64,000 bases of DNA from Heliorestis acidaminivorans (GTDB lineage Bacteria; Bacillota; Desulfitobacteriia; Heliobacteriales; Heliobacteriaceae): contig NZ_WBXO01000001.1 in assembly GCF_008933955.1 (NCBI RefSeq), positions 248,001 to 312,000 of the forward strand. The letters run 5' to 3'. Shown here one piece after another: positions 16,421 to 25,762 of the stretch; position 1 is the first letter of the stretch; every line of letters begins with the position of its first letter. The notes beneath the pieces are model-generated. The model did not search any database. It had not been told where the DNA came from and saw only the letters and a list, made by a program, of their open reading frames with translations. Made by a program: the position numbers and the translations under genes.

Positions 16421-18526
16421 TTATTCACCATTCGGTTCTCCCGATGGAGCTTTTGGTTTGAGTAATTCTTTTCTGGAAAGATTAACTCGACCTTGTTTGT
16501 CAATCTCTATAACTTTTACTGTTATTTCGTCTCCCACTTTTACTACGTCTTCAACTTTGCCTACTCTTTCGTTAGCTAGCTGACTGATGTGGACTAGACC
16601 TTCTTTGCCTGGTATGAGTTCCACGAAAGCTCCAAAAGTCATTATACGCGTGACTTTTCCAGTATAGATCTGGCCTATTTCTACTTCTGCGACTAGGTTT
16701 TGAATGATTTTTAGTGCTTTTTGAGCGCTTTCTTCATCTGTTGAAGCTATGAAAATGCGACCATCGTCTTCGATGTCAATTTTTACACCCGTGTCAGCAA
16801 TAATTTTATTAATTGTTTTGCCACCAGGGCCGATTACTTCGCGAATCTTATCTGCATCAATAGTAAAGGCAATGATACGTGGTGCATAAGGAGACATAGT
16901 TTCTGATGGTTTGGCTATGACTTCAATCATTTTATCTAAGATATGCATGCGACCTTTTTGTGCTTGACTCAGAGCTTCTGTTAAAATTTCTCGACTCACG
17001 CCTCGAATCTTAATATCCATCTGCAAGGCTGTAACACCTTTAGATGTACCAGCTACTTTGAAGTCCATGTCACCCAAAAAGTCCTCCATACCTTGTATAT
17101 CAGAAAGAATGGAGTAATGCTCTTGATCTTTTACTAGACCCATGGCAATTCCTGCTACAGGCGCTTTAATTGGTACTCCAGCATTCATCATAGAAAGGGT
17201 AGATCCACATACGCTTGCCATAGAACTAGAGCCGTTAGATTCTAATACTTCAGAAACTAAGCGAATAGTGTAAGGGAATTCATCTTCCGTTGGCAAAACA
17301 GGTACGAGAGCTCTTTCAGCTAGTGCACCATGTCCAATCTCTCGTCGACCAGGACCGCGCATTGGTCTTGCTTCACCAACGCTAAAGGCGGGGAAGTTAT
17401 AGTGGTGAAGATAACGCTTGGACTCTTCTAAGCCTAATCCATCTAAAATCTGTGAGTCACCGATTGTTCCAAGGGTACAAACATTCAGAACTTGTGTCTG
17501 GCCTCTCGTAAAAAGTCCACTACCATGTGTTCTAGGCAAGATACCTACTTCTACGGTGATAGGACGTATCTCGTCAGGCTTTCTTCCGTCAGGACGTACT
17601 TTATCAACGGTAATCATAGAGCGTACGATTTCTTTGACCATTGTACTGAGTACATCTTGAAGCTCTTTCTCTTGATCAGGAAATTGCTCGATCAGCGCTG
17701 TAACAGTTTCTTCCTTTACAGCTTGAATATCTGCTTCTCGTGAAAGTTTATCGGAATTCCGGATTGCTTGTGCTAGCTTGTCGCCAACATGTTGACGCAC
17801 AGCCGCTTCAATCTCTTCATTCATCTTATGAAGAATAAGTTCTCTTTTTTCTTGTCCAGCTTGAGCCATCATTTTTTCTTGAAATTCTACAATACGTTGA
17901 ATTTCCTGATGGCCATGCATGATAGCTTCTAGCATCACATCTTCAGGTACTTCATTAGCGCCTGCTTCAACCATCATAACTGCATCTTTGGTGCCTGCTA
18001 CGACTAGGTTGATATCACTTTTCTCAGATGCTTCTACGCCTGGATTGATTACGAACTGTCCATCAACACGACCGACTGTTACGCCGCCTATAGGTCCTTC
18101 AAAAGGAATATCTGATAGAGATAATGCACAAGAAGCACCTATCATAGCAACCATATCGGGCTGACATTCTTGATCTACCGACATGACTGTAGCAACAACT
18201 TGAACGTCATTGCGAAATCCTTTGGGAAATAGGGGACGAATAGGTCTATCAATGAGGCGAGACGATAAGATTGCTTTTTCTGTTGGTCTACCTTCCCTCT
18301 TGATAAACCCACCAGGAATTTTACCTACTGCATATAGGCGTTCTTCGTAATCTACTGTTAAGGGAAAGAAATCAATACCAGGTCTTGGTTCTTTTGATGC
18401 TGTTGCTGTTACTAGGACAACTGTATCACCGTAGGAAGCAAGTACAGAGCCACTAGCCTGCTTGGCCATGCGACCAGTCTCAATGGTTAAAGTGCGACCG
18501 GCCAATTCCATTGTAAAAACTTGCAA
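16421..18526 (-). CDS. pnp: Polyribonucleotide nucleotidyltransferase (PNPase)
   Basis: PNPase is a phosphorolytic 3'-5' exoribonuclease of the RNA degradosome. It contains two RNase PH domains joined by a helical domain, then KH ([16 protein letters not shown]) and S1 ([17 protein letters not shown]) domains at the C-terminus. The probable start is TTG at 18526, preceded by AGGAGGT seven bases away. It gives 701 residues beginning (M)[12 protein letters not shown], which aligns with the B. subtilis N-terminus containing HVFT..AGRTL. The open frame continues to 18643 but that part overlaps the rpsO terminator. Confidence 0.95.
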   Translation of the reverse strand: MQVFTMELAGRTLTIETGRMAKQASGSVLASYGDTVVLVTATASKEPRPGIDFFPLTVDYEERLYAVGKIPGGFIKREGRPTEKAILSSRLIDRPIRPLFPKGFRNDVQVVATVMSVDQECQPDMVAMIGASCALSLSDIPFEGPIGGVTVGRVDGQFVINPGVEASEKSDINLVVAGTKDAVMMVEAGANEVPEDVMLEAIMHGHQEIQRIVEFQEKMMAQAGQEKRELILHKMNEEIEAAVRQHVGDKLAQAIRNSDKLSREADIQAVKEETVTALIEQFPDQEKELQDVLSTMVKEIVRSMITVDKVRPDGRKPDEIRPITVEVGILPRTHGSGLFTRGQTQVLNVCTLGTIGDSQILDGLGLEESKRYLHHYNFPAFSVGEARPMRGPGRREIGHGALAERALVPVLPTEDEFPYTIRLVSEVLESNGSSSMASVCGSTLSMMNAGVPIKAPVAGIAMGLVKDQEHYSILSDIQGMEDFLGDMDFKVAGTSKGVTALQMDIKIRGVSREILTEALSQAQKGRMHILDKMIEVIAKPSETMSPYAPRIIAFTIDADKIREVIGPGGKTINKIIADTGVKIDIEDDGRIFIASTDEESAQKALKIIQNLVAEVEIGQIYTGKVTRIMTFGAFVELIPGKEGLVHISQLANERVGKVEDVVKVGDEITVKVIEIDKQGRVNLSRKELLKPKAPSGEPNGE

Positions 18527-18606
18527 ATGAAAGACCTCCTCTCTAAAACTTTTTTCGACGTATAAGTTAGTATTTCCTTCCATAAGCGAAAAAACACATG
18601 AAGAAA

Positions 18607-18635
18607 TAAAAAAGAACGGGTCTTCCCCGTTCTTT
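18607..18635 (-). terminator. Terminator/attenuator between rpsO and pnp
   Basis: Stem AGAACGGG/CCCGTTCT with a 5-base loop and A/T flanks that extend the stem, followed on the minus strand by TTTTTTA. It lies eight bases past the rpsO stop, so most transcripts probably end here with partial read-through into pnp. Confidence 0.88.
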
Positions 18636-18643
18636 TCTGACAC

Positions 18644-18913
18644 TTATTGACGCAATCCAAGCTCAGCAATAATCTTGCGATAGCGATCAATGTCTTTGTT
18701 TTTGAGGTAACGCAACATTCCACGTCTTTGACCAACCATTTTCAGTAGTCCTCTACGTGAATGGTGATCTTTTTTGTGGGTTCTTAAGTGATTCGTGAGA
18801 TAGTTAATTCGCTCCGTTAGGATGGCGATTTGAACTTCTGGTGATCCAGTATCACGATCATGTTGCTTATGCTTGGAAATTAACTCTTGTTTGCGATTGC
18901 CTTCTAGTACCAT
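18644..18913 (-). CDS. rpsO: 30S ribosomal protein S15
   Basis: This 89-residue primary 16S rRNA-binding protein has the family core [34 protein letters not shown] and [11 protein letters not shown]. The ATG has GGAGGTG seven bases upstream. The gene lies between ribF and pnp with its own promoter and a structured leader, as in Bacillus. Confidence 0.98.
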   Translation of the reverse strand: MVLEGNRKQELISKHKQHDRDTGSPEVQIAILTERINYLTNHLRTHKKDHHSRRGLLKMVGQRRGMLRYLKNKDIDRYRKIIAELGLRQ

Positions 18914-19000
18914 TGTGGCACCTCCTTATGTTTTCTCTCCATAAGCCCAGCGAACCGTCGGAGGATGTCGGTAGGCCGAGCAAATGGCCTTTTGGAACAC
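18914..19000 (-). promoter_or_regulatory. Candidate S15 autoregulatory leader
   Basis: The rpsO 5' leader has a GGCC...GGCC hairpin and GC-rich CCGAC/GACGG-type segments before the ribosome binding site. S15 mRNA leaders often bind S15 itself to repress translation. I cannot match it to a specific published leader class by eye, so the role is inferred from position and structure. Confidence 0.35.
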
Positions 19001-19006
19001 TGTAAC

Positions 19007-19035
19007 ATTGTAGCACAGCCTTATTGGTAAGTAAA
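19007..19035 (-). promoter_or_regulatory. Promoter for rpsO-pnp
   Basis: TTTACT (19030-19035, four of six) and TACAAT (19007-19012, five of six) are spaced by 17 bases on the minus strand, immediately before the ribF stop-to-rpsO leader. Confidence 0.6.
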
Positions 19036-19040
19036 GGTTC

Positions 19041-20030
19041 TTAGCTTGTAGATCTATTATGAAGATCAATCAATTTTTCGTTAATAAATTCTTGATCGAT
19101 TCTTTTCATATACTCTCTTGTCTGAGTACTGTCTTTTTTGATTTGTGCAATAAGCTCTTCCACTTGTCCAAAAGCGATTTCTGGACGCAGAAAATGTATG
19201 AGATGCAAGATTACCTCTTGGCCATATAGATCGCCTCGGAAGTCTAGTAGATGAGCTTCTACACTTTCCCGGTGACAGCCAAAGGTTGGCTTTACGCCTA
19301 TATTAACAAGGGCTATATATCTATCTTTCTTATCTGCAAAAGTGGCTACAGCTGAATAGACGCCTCTTTGGGGCAGCAGTTGGTTTTTCGATAAATCTAG
19401 ATTTATTGTAGGAAAGCCCATTTGCCTTCCTCTTTTTTCACCATGAACAACTTTTCCCGTAAGCATTGGAATGTAACCAAGCAATTGTGTTGCTCTTTCT
19501 ACATCTCCCTGTAATAAAGCTTTACGAATATTAGTTGAGCTTACTGGTATCCCATCAATAGTAACTGCATCCATAATTTTTACGTTAAAGCCATTTTCCT
19601 TGCCCAGCTTTTGTAGAAGTGTTGGCGTTCCTAGCCCTTTGCTACCAAAAGAGTAATTAAAGCCTATCATAACAGAGTTACATCGAAGGTGTTCTTTTAA
19701 TACTATTTCAACAAAGTCTTCTGCTGTTAGTTGCGCCATTTGATCTGAAAAAGAAAAAAGAAGACAAATGTCAACACCAAGGCGTCGAAATAGTTCTCCT
19801 TTCACCTTCATGGGCGTAATTAGTTTTGGTGGTTGCTGAGGCCGAATCACCTCAAGTGGATGGGGATCAAAGGTTGCTACAACAGCTGTACCCTGCTCTT
19901 GGTGGCTTTTTTTCACCAGTTCTTCTATTATGCGACGGTGTCCAAGATGGACTCCATCAAAATTACCAAGTGCTATGTGCACACGCTGGTATTCTCCTAT
20001 AGAACGTCCCTTGTAGATGATGGTATCCAT
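19041..20030 (-). CDS. ribF: Bifunctional riboflavin kinase / FAD synthetase
   Basis: It converts riboflavin to FMN and FMN to FAD. The N-terminal nucleotidyltransferase domain has GNFDGVHLGHRRII and the later VSSTNIRKAL; the C-terminal flavokinase domain (from about 185) has GRQMGFPTINL and the VNIGVKPTF segment. At 329 residues it is typical for bifunctional RibF/RibC. It is nine bases downstream of truB in the conserved truB-ribF-rpsO order. Confidence 0.97.
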   Translation of the reverse strand: MDTIIYKGRSIGEYQRVHIALGNFDGVHLGHRRIIEELVKKSHQEQGTAVVATFDPHPLEVIRPQQPPKLITPMKVKGELFRRLGVDICLLFSFSDQMAQLTAEDFVEIVLKEHLRCNSVMIGFNYSFGSKGLGTPTLLQKLGKENGFNVKIMDAVTIDGIPVSSTNIRKALLQGDVERATQLLGYIPMLTGKVVHGEKRGRQMGFPTINLDLSKNQLLPQRGVYSAVATFADKKDRYIALVNIGVKPTFGCHRESVEAHLLDFRGDLYGQEVILHLIHFLRPEIAFGQVEELIAQIKKDSTQTREYMKRIDQEFINEKLIDLHNRSTS

Positions 20031-20039
20031 GGCTATTCC

Positions 20040-20948
20040 CTACTTTGTTGCATTTTGAGAGCCTTGGAATACTTTTCTCGGTTGGCAAGACCAACGGTCA
20101 CCTTGCTTTACAGCTTGACCTAATGCAAGTAATTGTCCTTGATGGTGTAAGCGAATCCACTGTCCCTCTATCCAAGAGCCTTCAATATATTGGGCTAGCC
20201 CTTTTTGTAAAGCTTCATGTCGATGTACTGGAACTTCCCAAGATGAAAAATGTTCCAATGCATCATAGAGGTTCGTGGTTGAAGAAAGTGCTTTTTCTTT
20301 TGTTAATTCTTCAAAAGGAATGCTATCTTGCAATTGAAAAGGTCCGCTTTGAGTACGGATTAGCCATCCCATGTGGGCACCACAGCCTATGACTTGTCCG
20401 ATATCATGGCAAAGTGTTCTAACGTAAGTACCTCCAGAGCATTGAACATCTAGGATGATCTCTTCGGGACACTTAGCATCGTATCTTCGCACCTCAAGGC
20501 GATAGATTTCCACTTTCCGTGGCTCTCTCTCTATACTTATGCCTTGTCGTGCATATTCATAAAGCCTTTTTCCTTTTACAGATACAGCAGAAACCATAGG
20601 CGGAATTTGTTCAATTGATCCACGAAATTTTTCTAAGATCTTCTCTATTTCTTCTCTAGTTAGCTCTGGCAGAGCATGTTCTTCCACAGTTTTTCCCGTA
20701 AAATCTTGGCTATCTGTTGAACGGCCTAAGAGAAGTTGAGCACGATAGGTTTTGTTAGAGCTACTAAGAAATTGAACTAATCGTGTACCCTGTCCTATGG
20801 CAATAGGTAATACACCTGCCGCTTCAGGGTCTAATGTTCCAAGGTGTCCAATTCTTTTCTCTTGCAATATTCTGCGTGCTTTGGCCACAAGATCATGAGA
20901 AGTCATTCCTGGTGTTTTCAGTAGATTGATAATGCCGTTAATTTGCAT
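20040..20948 (-). CDS. truB: tRNA pseudouridine(55) synthase
   Basis: TruB makes pseudouridine 55 in the T loop of tRNAs. The catalytic aspartate lies in GHLGTLDPEAAGVLPIAIG. NLLKTPGMTSHD at the N-terminus and CSGGTYVRTLCHDIG near residue 170 are family motifs; a PUA-like C-terminal part follows. It has 302 residues, and its start overlaps the end of nrnA, implying translational coupling. Confidence 0.97.
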   Translation of the reverse strand: MQINGIINLLKTPGMTSHDLVAKARRILQEKRIGHLGTLDPEAAGVLPIAIGQGTRLVQFLSSSNKTYRAQLLLGRSTDSQDFTGKTVEEHALPELTREEIEKILEKFRGSIEQIPPMVSAVSVKGKRLYEYARQGISIEREPRKVEIYRLEVRRYDAKCPEEIILDVQCSGGTYVRTLCHDIGQVIGCGAHMGWLIRTQSGPFQLQDSIPFEELTKEKALSSTTNLYDALEHFSSWEVPVHRHEALQKGLAQYIEGSWIEGQWIRLHHQGQLLALGQAVKQGDRWSCQPRKVFQGSQNATK

Positions 20949-21933
20949 TAAGGCACCCCTTTATCATCTCCAGCAAGCGTTCTTCTGCTTCTGCAAGTGA
21001 ACCTTTAAAGGTACAGCCAGCGGCTCTACGATGGCCACCACCTCCGATTTGGCGTGCAACGGCGGCAACATCTATAGTTCGATTAGAACGAAGTCCTATT
21101 TTGATAGTTCCTACTTCCATTTCTCGAAATAGTAAAGCTACTTCTACACCTTCTATGGTGCGCGGATAAGATATTATCCCCTCATAGTCTTCATGAGTAG
21201 CTCCAATTTGGCCATTAATTTCTGAGCTTATGCTAATCCAAGCGATTTGACCATCTTCGGAGATTTGAAGTTGGTTAAGGGCATGTCTCAATAGTTGAAG
21301 AGAACGCATAGTTTTTTTTTCGTAGATTTCTCTTCGTATTTCGTCTGTTCTTGCACCTTTTTCTCTAAGTTCTGCTGCAATTCTCATGGTATAGGCACTG
21401 GTGTTGGAAAATTGAAAAGAACCTGTATCGCTCATTAAAGATGTATAAAGTGCCGTCGCTACGTCAGCGGTAATTGGCCATCCTGCTTGTTCATGTAGCT
21501 GATAAACAATTTCACCTGTAGCGGCGGCCTCTGTATCAACCCAATTCAAATGACCAAAGAGTGGGTTACCTGTATGGTGATCTAGATTGATGATGACTTC
21601 TACATTGTGCAGAAAATCTAAGCTTGGGCCTATTCTTTCTAAATCTCCACAATCCATAATAAGGGCCACATCAAAGGAGGCGGCAGGGTCTACAATTTTC
21701 TGTTTTACTTTTTGAATTCCAGGCAGAAAACGATAGATCTGCGGCACCTCATCGTGGCAGTAGGCAAAAAGGTCTTTTCCTTGTTCTTGTAAAGTAGAGA
21801 TTAAGGCACTCATAGAACCAAGGGCATCTCCATCAGGTATTTGGTGTACACATAGGAGTACTCGTTTTGCTTGACGGAGTGTTTTGACGATTTCTGGGCC
21901 TACTTCTGTCGCTAATGAATTACTCTTGTTCAT
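20938..21933 (-). CDS. nrnA: Bifunctional oligoribonuclease / pAp phosphatase NrnA (DHH family)
   Basis: NrnA degrades nanoRNAs and dephosphorylates 3'-phosphoadenosine 5'-phosphate. It has an N-terminal DHH domain (HQIPDGDALGSM, DCGDLERIG, LDHHTGN) and a C-terminal DHHA1 domain with the glycine/histidine motif IGGGGHRRAAG. I chose the ATG at 21933 (331 residues), which overlaps rbfA by 14 bases. A TTG at 21993 would give 20 more residues buried in rbfA and seems less likely. It lies between rbfA and truB, an arrangement common in Clostridia. Confidence 0.93.
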   Translation of the reverse strand: MNKSNSLATEVGPEIVKTLRQAKRVLLCVHQIPDGDALGSMSALISTLQEQGKDLFAYCHDEVPQIYRFLPGIQKVKQKIVDPAASFDVALIMDCGDLERIGPSLDFLHNVEVIINLDHHTGNPLFGHLNWVDTEAAATGEIVYQLHEQAGWPITADVATALYTSLMSDTGSFQFSNTSAYTMRIAAELREKGARTDEIRREIYEKKTMRSLQLLRHALNQLQISEDGQIAWISISSEINGQIGATHEDYEGIISYPRTIEGVEVALLFREMEVGTIKIGLRSNRTIDVAAVARQIGGGGHRRAAGCTFKGSLAEAEERLLEMIKGCLNAN

Positions 21934-22273
21934 TTCTCTTAGCCTGTGAAAGAAGTTCGTTGATACGACTTCCTTTTTCGATAGAGTCGTCAAATTGAAA
22001 AGCTAATTCAGGCATAAATCTAACTCTAATGTTATTGGATAACTCACTGCGTAAGTATCCTGTTGCTTGTTTTAGTGCAGTCAGAGTTGCCTTTCTTACT
22101 TCTTCATCACCTAAAACGCTCACATAGACTTTGGCATGGCGAATATCTTTGGAAACTTCTACATCAGTGATACTCACAAAGCCCAGGCGAGGATCTTTCA
22201 TTTCGTCACGAATCAAACGAGCTAATTCACGTTTGATTTCTTCTGCCACGCGTGCTGCACGATGACCAGCCAT
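21920..22273 (-). CDS. rbfA: 30S ribosome-binding factor A
   Basis: RbfA is a KH-fold factor for late 30S maturation. It is 117 residues starting MAGHRAARVAEEIKREL, with DPRLGFVSITDVEVSKDI and the conserved LRSELSNNIRVRFMPELAF segment. It is directly downstream of infB as in most Bacillota, with GGGGAGGT ahead of the ATG. Confidence 0.97.
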   Translation of the reverse strand: MAGHRAARVAEEIKRELARLIRDEMKDPRLGFVSITDVEVSKDIRHAKVYVSVLGDEEVRKATLTALKQATGYLRSELSNNIRVRFMPELAFQFDDSIEKGSRINELLSQAKRNEQE

Positions 22274-22328
22274 GATGGTACCTCCCCAGGTCAGACATTG
22301 AGCTTAATAAGGCTTTTGTCTGATTGTA

Positions 22329-25136
22329 CTATTGGATTTTGCGTTTTACTTCTTCGAAGATAAAAGCTTCGATAATGTCGTTTTCTCTGAGATCGTTAAA
22401 TCTATCGATACCTACACCACATTCAAAGCCCTCGTTAACTTCTTTGGCATCATCCTTGAATCTTTTTAGGGAGTCAAGTTTGCCTTCGTGAATGACGATG
22501 CCGTCACGAATGACTCGAACTTCAGCGTTTCTGGCAATTTTTCCTTCAAGCACATAGCATCCTGCAATAGTGCCTGCTTTGGGAACTTTGAAAGTTGCTC
22601 TTACTTCTGCACGGCCTAGAACAACTTCTCTCTGCTCAGGATCTAGTAGGCCTGACATAGCTGCTTTTACATCTTCTATGGCATCATAGATAACTCGGTA
22701 GAGTCTAGTATCTACTTGTTGAGCTTCTGCTGCTTTTCTGGTGTTGCTGTCAGGTCGAACGTTAAATCCAATGATGATTGCATTAGAAGCTGCTGCTAAC
22801 ATAACGTCTGTTTCTTTGATCGCACCGACGCCATCATGAACACATTTGACTCGCACTTCGTCTGTTGATAGTTTTTCAAGGGCGCCGCGTATGGCTTCTA
22901 CAGATCCTTGAACATCTGCTTTTACTATGAGGTTCAAGTCTTTGACTTGACCTTCCTGAATTTGTTTAAAGAGATCATCTAAGGAAACTTTTGCTGTTCT
23001 TCTATGATCCTCTTCTCGCCGCTTAGCCATGCGCTCGGCAATGACTTGCTTAAATAATTTTTCATCATCAACAGCTGCAAAAGTATCGCCTGCTTGAGGT
23101 ACATCAGAAAGACCAAGTACTTCGACAGGCATAGATGGACCTGCCTTTTTGACTCTGCGACCCCGATCATCTATCATAGCCCGTACTTTTCCGCTCGATG
23201 TACCTGCAGTTATGGCATCGCCTACGTTGAGTGTTCCACGCTCTACTAGTACAGTAGCTACAGGACCCCGTCCTTTATCAAGCTTAGCCTCGATGACTGT
23301 ACCATGAGCTGTGCGGTTGGGGTTTGCTTTTAGGTCTTGTACTTCTGCAACTATCAGTACCATTTCTAGAAGTTGTTCTAAATTATGACCTGTCTTCGCA
23401 GAAACGGGTACAGCAATAGTGTCTCCGCCCCACTCTTCCACTACGAGACCATGTTCTGTTAATTCTTGCTTAACTCGATCTGGTGTAGCGTCTGGTTTAT
23501 CAATCTTGTTGATGGCTACTATGATTGGAACTTCTGCCGCTTTGGCATGGTTGATAGCTTCAATTGTTTGAGGCATTACGCCATCATCAGCTGCAACAAC
23601 AAGGATTGCTATATCCGTAACTTTTGCACCACGGGCACGCATGGCTGTAAATGCTTCGTGGCCTGGCGTATCAAGAAAAGTAATCTTTTTACCTTGTACC
23701 TCTACCTGATAAGCTCCGATATGCTGAGTTATACCACCTGCTTCTGATGCAATAACATCAGTATGGCGAATGCTATCGAGTAATGAAGTCTTTCCGTGGT
23801 CGACGTGTCCCATGACAGTTACTACAGGAGGACGAACAATCATGTCCTCTTCAATATCTTCTGCGTCTTCAGCCAATAGTTCTTCAGCTGAAAAAGATTT
23901 CTTAACATCTACAGTAATATCCCATTCAGAAGCAAGTACCATTGCTGTGTCAGAGTCGATCTCTTGGTTGATTGTAGCTAATACGCCTAATTGCATCAAC
24001 TTTTTGATCAATTCATTAACAGGTATTCCCATGGCTTGGGATAGTTCAGAGACCGTTACACTTTCGTCGATGACAATATGTTTAGGTCGTTCTGCAATTT
24101 GTTGCTCTCGTTGCAAAATCTTGTTTTTCCCTTTGCCTCTGGGATGTAATAATTTTGCACCTGGCTTGTCATCGTAGCGATGGTCTTTATCTTTTGGTGC
24201 TTGCTTATTGTTGGCATGTCTTTGTCTGCCGTCTTTCTTTGGTGGTTCTACAATATCTGGTGGTTTGGGAATGGCTGACTTAGGAATCGGTCTGGGACCG
24301 CCAACGCCAGGGCCTCCTGGTTTACGTCCTTGGCCAGGTCTTCCACCACCAGGGCCACCGGAGCCGCCTGGTCTAGGACCACTAGGTCTTCCAGCACCAG
24401 GGCCTCCTGGTCTGGGGCCTGCTCCTGCTGGACGAGGTCCTCCAGCAAAGCCGCCTTGACCGCCTGGTCTAGGGCCTGCTCCTGCTGGACGAGGTCCTCC
24501 AGCAAAGCCACCTTGACCGCCTGGTCTAGGGCCTGCTCCTGCTGGACGAGGTCCTCCTGGAAAACCACCTTGACCGCCTGGTCTAGGGCCTGCACCTGCT
24601 GGACGGGGTCCGCCAGCAAAACCGCCTTGACCTCCTGGTCTGGGGCCTGATCCCGCTGGACGGGGTCCGCCTGGTCCACCTTGACCAGCTGGTCTGGGTC
24701 CTGCTCCTGCTGGACGAGGTCCACCAGCAAAACCGCCTTGACCTCCTGGTCTGGGGCCTGCTCCCATTGGTCTTTGTCCTGTAGGTCTTTGGCCCTCTTG
24801 TCTGATGCCCTCTTGTCTAGGTGCCTGGTCTTGACGTCTACCTTCATTGCGTGGACGAGCAGATCGCTGATCCCCTGTTGGTCCCGAACGTGGGGGACGA
24901 CCTTCTTGAGCATTTCTCTCCTGATCTTCTTTAATGCCATTATGCTCTCTATGGTCAATATTGCTTCTTGGCTGATTTGCTTTCTTGACATGTGGCAAAA
25001 CTTTTTTGATATCTTCATCTTCAATGGTACACATATGGTTTTTTACTTCAACACCCATGTTGTTAAAGGTAGAGATAAGTGTTTTGCTCTCTACACCCCA
25101 TTCTCGGGCTAGTTCAAAAACTCTTTTTTTGACCAT
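22329..25136 (-). CDS. infB: Translation initiation factor IF-2
   Basis: IF2 is a GTPase that places initiator tRNA on the 30S subunit and promotes subunit joining. The 935 residues comprise an N-terminal IF2N domain (1-50), a long basic Gly/Pro/Arg linker with seven tandem repeats (about 125-250), and a second IF2N domain (about 350-410). The G domain follows with GHVDHGKT (443-450), DTPGHEAF and NKIDKP, then domains II, III and the fMet-tRNA-binding domain IV. The enlarged repetitive linker makes it longer than the roughly 716-residue B. subtilis protein. It follows ylxQ in the nusA operon. Confidence 0.98.
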   Translation of the reverse strand: MVKKRVFELAREWGVESKTLISTFNNMGVEVKNHMCTIEDEDIKKVLPHVKKANQPRSNIDHREHNGIKEDQERNAQEGRPPRSGPTGDQRSARPRNEGRRQDQAPRQEGIRQEGQRPTGQRPMGAGPRPGGQGGFAGGPRPAGAGPRPAGQGGPGGPRPAGSGPRPGGQGGFAGGPRPAGAGPRPGGQGGFPGGPRPAGAGPRPGGQGGFAGGPRPAGAGPRPGGQGGFAGGPRPAGAGPRPGGPGAGRPSGPRPGGSGGPGGGRPGQGRKPGGPGVGGPRPIPKSAIPKPPDIVEPPKKDGRQRHANNKQAPKDKDHRYDDKPGAKLLHPRGKGKNKILQREQQIAERPKHIVIDESVTVSELSQAMGIPVNELIKKLMQLGVLATINQEIDSDTAMVLASEWDITVDVKKSFSAEELLAEDAEDIEEDMIVRPPVVTVMGHVDHGKTSLLDSIRHTDVIASEAGGITQHIGAYQVEVQGKKITFLDTPGHEAFTAMRARGAKVTDIAILVVAADDGVMPQTIEAINHAKAAEVPIIVAINKIDKPDATPDRVKQELTEHGLVVEEWGGDTIAVPVSAKTGHNLEQLLEMVLIVAEVQDLKANPNRTAHGTVIEAKLDKGRGPVATVLVERGTLNVGDAITAGTSSGKVRAMIDDRGRRVKKAGPSMPVEVLGLSDVPQAGDTFAAVDDEKLFKQVIAERMAKRREEDHRRTAKVSLDDLFKQIQEGQVKDLNLIVKADVQGSVEAIRGALEKLSTDEVRVKCVHDGVGAIKETDVMLAAASNAIIIGFNVRPDSNTRKAAEAQQVDTRLYRVIYDAIEDVKAAMSGLLDPEQREVVLGRAEVRATFKVPKAGTIAGCYVLEGKIARNAEVRVIRDGIVIHEGKLDSLKRFKDDAKEVNEGFECGVGIDRFNDLRENDIIEAFIFEEVKRKIQ
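24389..24764 (-). repeat. Tandem 57-bp repeats inside infB
   Basis: Seven copies of a unit encoding variants of [19 protein letters not shown] (19 residues, 57 bases; one copy is 54 bases) run through the IF2 linker. The DNA copies are nearly identical, so they probably expand and contract by slippage or recombination. The repeat leaves other reading frames open on both strands, producing spurious ORFs. Confidence 0.93.
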
Positions 25137-25162
25137 TCTGTCACCTCCGAATTTTTTTGCTA

Positions 25163-25468
25163 TTAGTTAGCTAACGTTTGTTCAATGGCTTTTGCAAATC
25201 CCTCATCTAGGATTGCTACCATGGTTCGAGGAGATTGCCCTAGTGCTGTTCCTAAAGCTATTTTTGTGCCAAACCGTACTGTTTTGACGCCTATATCTTG
25301 ACACCATTGTTCGTACTTTTCACTACTATGCTCTGATCCGTCTTCCGACAAAATAAGCAGCAAGACTTTACCTTTTTTGAGGTTTGCTTCTACGGCTGTT
25401 TCTCCGGAAGCGACTTTTTTTGCTCTACGGGCAAAACCTAGCAAGGCATAAAATTTTGCTGAATCCAT
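25163..25468 (-). CDS. ylxQ: L7Ae-like ribosomal protein YlxQ
   Basis: This is an RNA-binding protein of the L7Ae/L30e fold, about 101 residues, starting [23 protein letters not shown]. Members bind kink-turn RNA; the cellular role in bacteria is not fixed. The ATG at 25468 overlaps the ylxR stop (ATGA arrangement), with GGAGATG upstream. It is part of the conserved nusA-ylxR-ylxQ-infB string. Confidence 0.92.
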   Translation of the reverse strand: MDSAKFYALLGFARRAKKVASGETAVEANLKKGKVLLLILSEDGSEHSSEKYEQWCQDIGVKTVRFGTKIALGTALGQSPRTMVAILDEGFAKAIEQTLAN

Positions 25469-25737
25469 CAAACATCTCCTAGCTGAGCCTTTAGTTGTTC
25501 GATAACATCTGGGGTAATTGCTTGCTTAAGAGCTTTTTCCAGTCGTTTCGCTTTGATAGCCTTGTTGAGACAATCCTGAGAAACACAAAGGTAGGCACCT
25601 CGACCCGATTTCTTACCAGTTGGATCGAAAAGAATTTCTCCTTCCGGCGTACGAACAACTCGAATTAAGGCTTTTTTATCTTTCGTTTCTCCACAACCTA
25701 CACATATTCGTTGAGGAATTTTCTTCGTTCGAACCAT
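25468..25737 (-). CDS. rnpM: YlxR family protein (RnpM, RNase P modulator)
   Basis: This basic protein of 89 residues has the YlxR signature RICVGCGETKDK, LIRVVRTPEG and the GRGAYLC segment with a second cysteine pair region. YlxR has been described as an RNase P-binding modulator (RnpM) in B. subtilis. It lies between nusA and ylxQ in the usual order. Confidence 0.94.
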   Translation of the reverse strand: MVRTKKIPQRICVGCGETKDKKALIRVVRTPEGEILFDPTGKKSGRGAYLCVSQDCLNKAIKAKRLEKALKQAITPDVIEQLKAQLGDV

Positions 25738-25762
25738 TGCTATTCCTCCGCATTAGTACAGT

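Noticed and set aside
18527-18643. Possible 39-residue N-terminal extension of PNPase
   Set aside because: It covers the rpsO terminator; the TTG at 18526 has the only good ribosome binding site and matches the Bacillus N-terminus.
24248-25024. Long open frame of 258 codons on the minus strand within infB, and several plus-strand frames at 24208-24650
   Set aside because: They are alternative frames of the 57-bp Gly/Pro/Arg repeats; low-complexity composition, no ribosome binding site, and infB itself is unmistakable.
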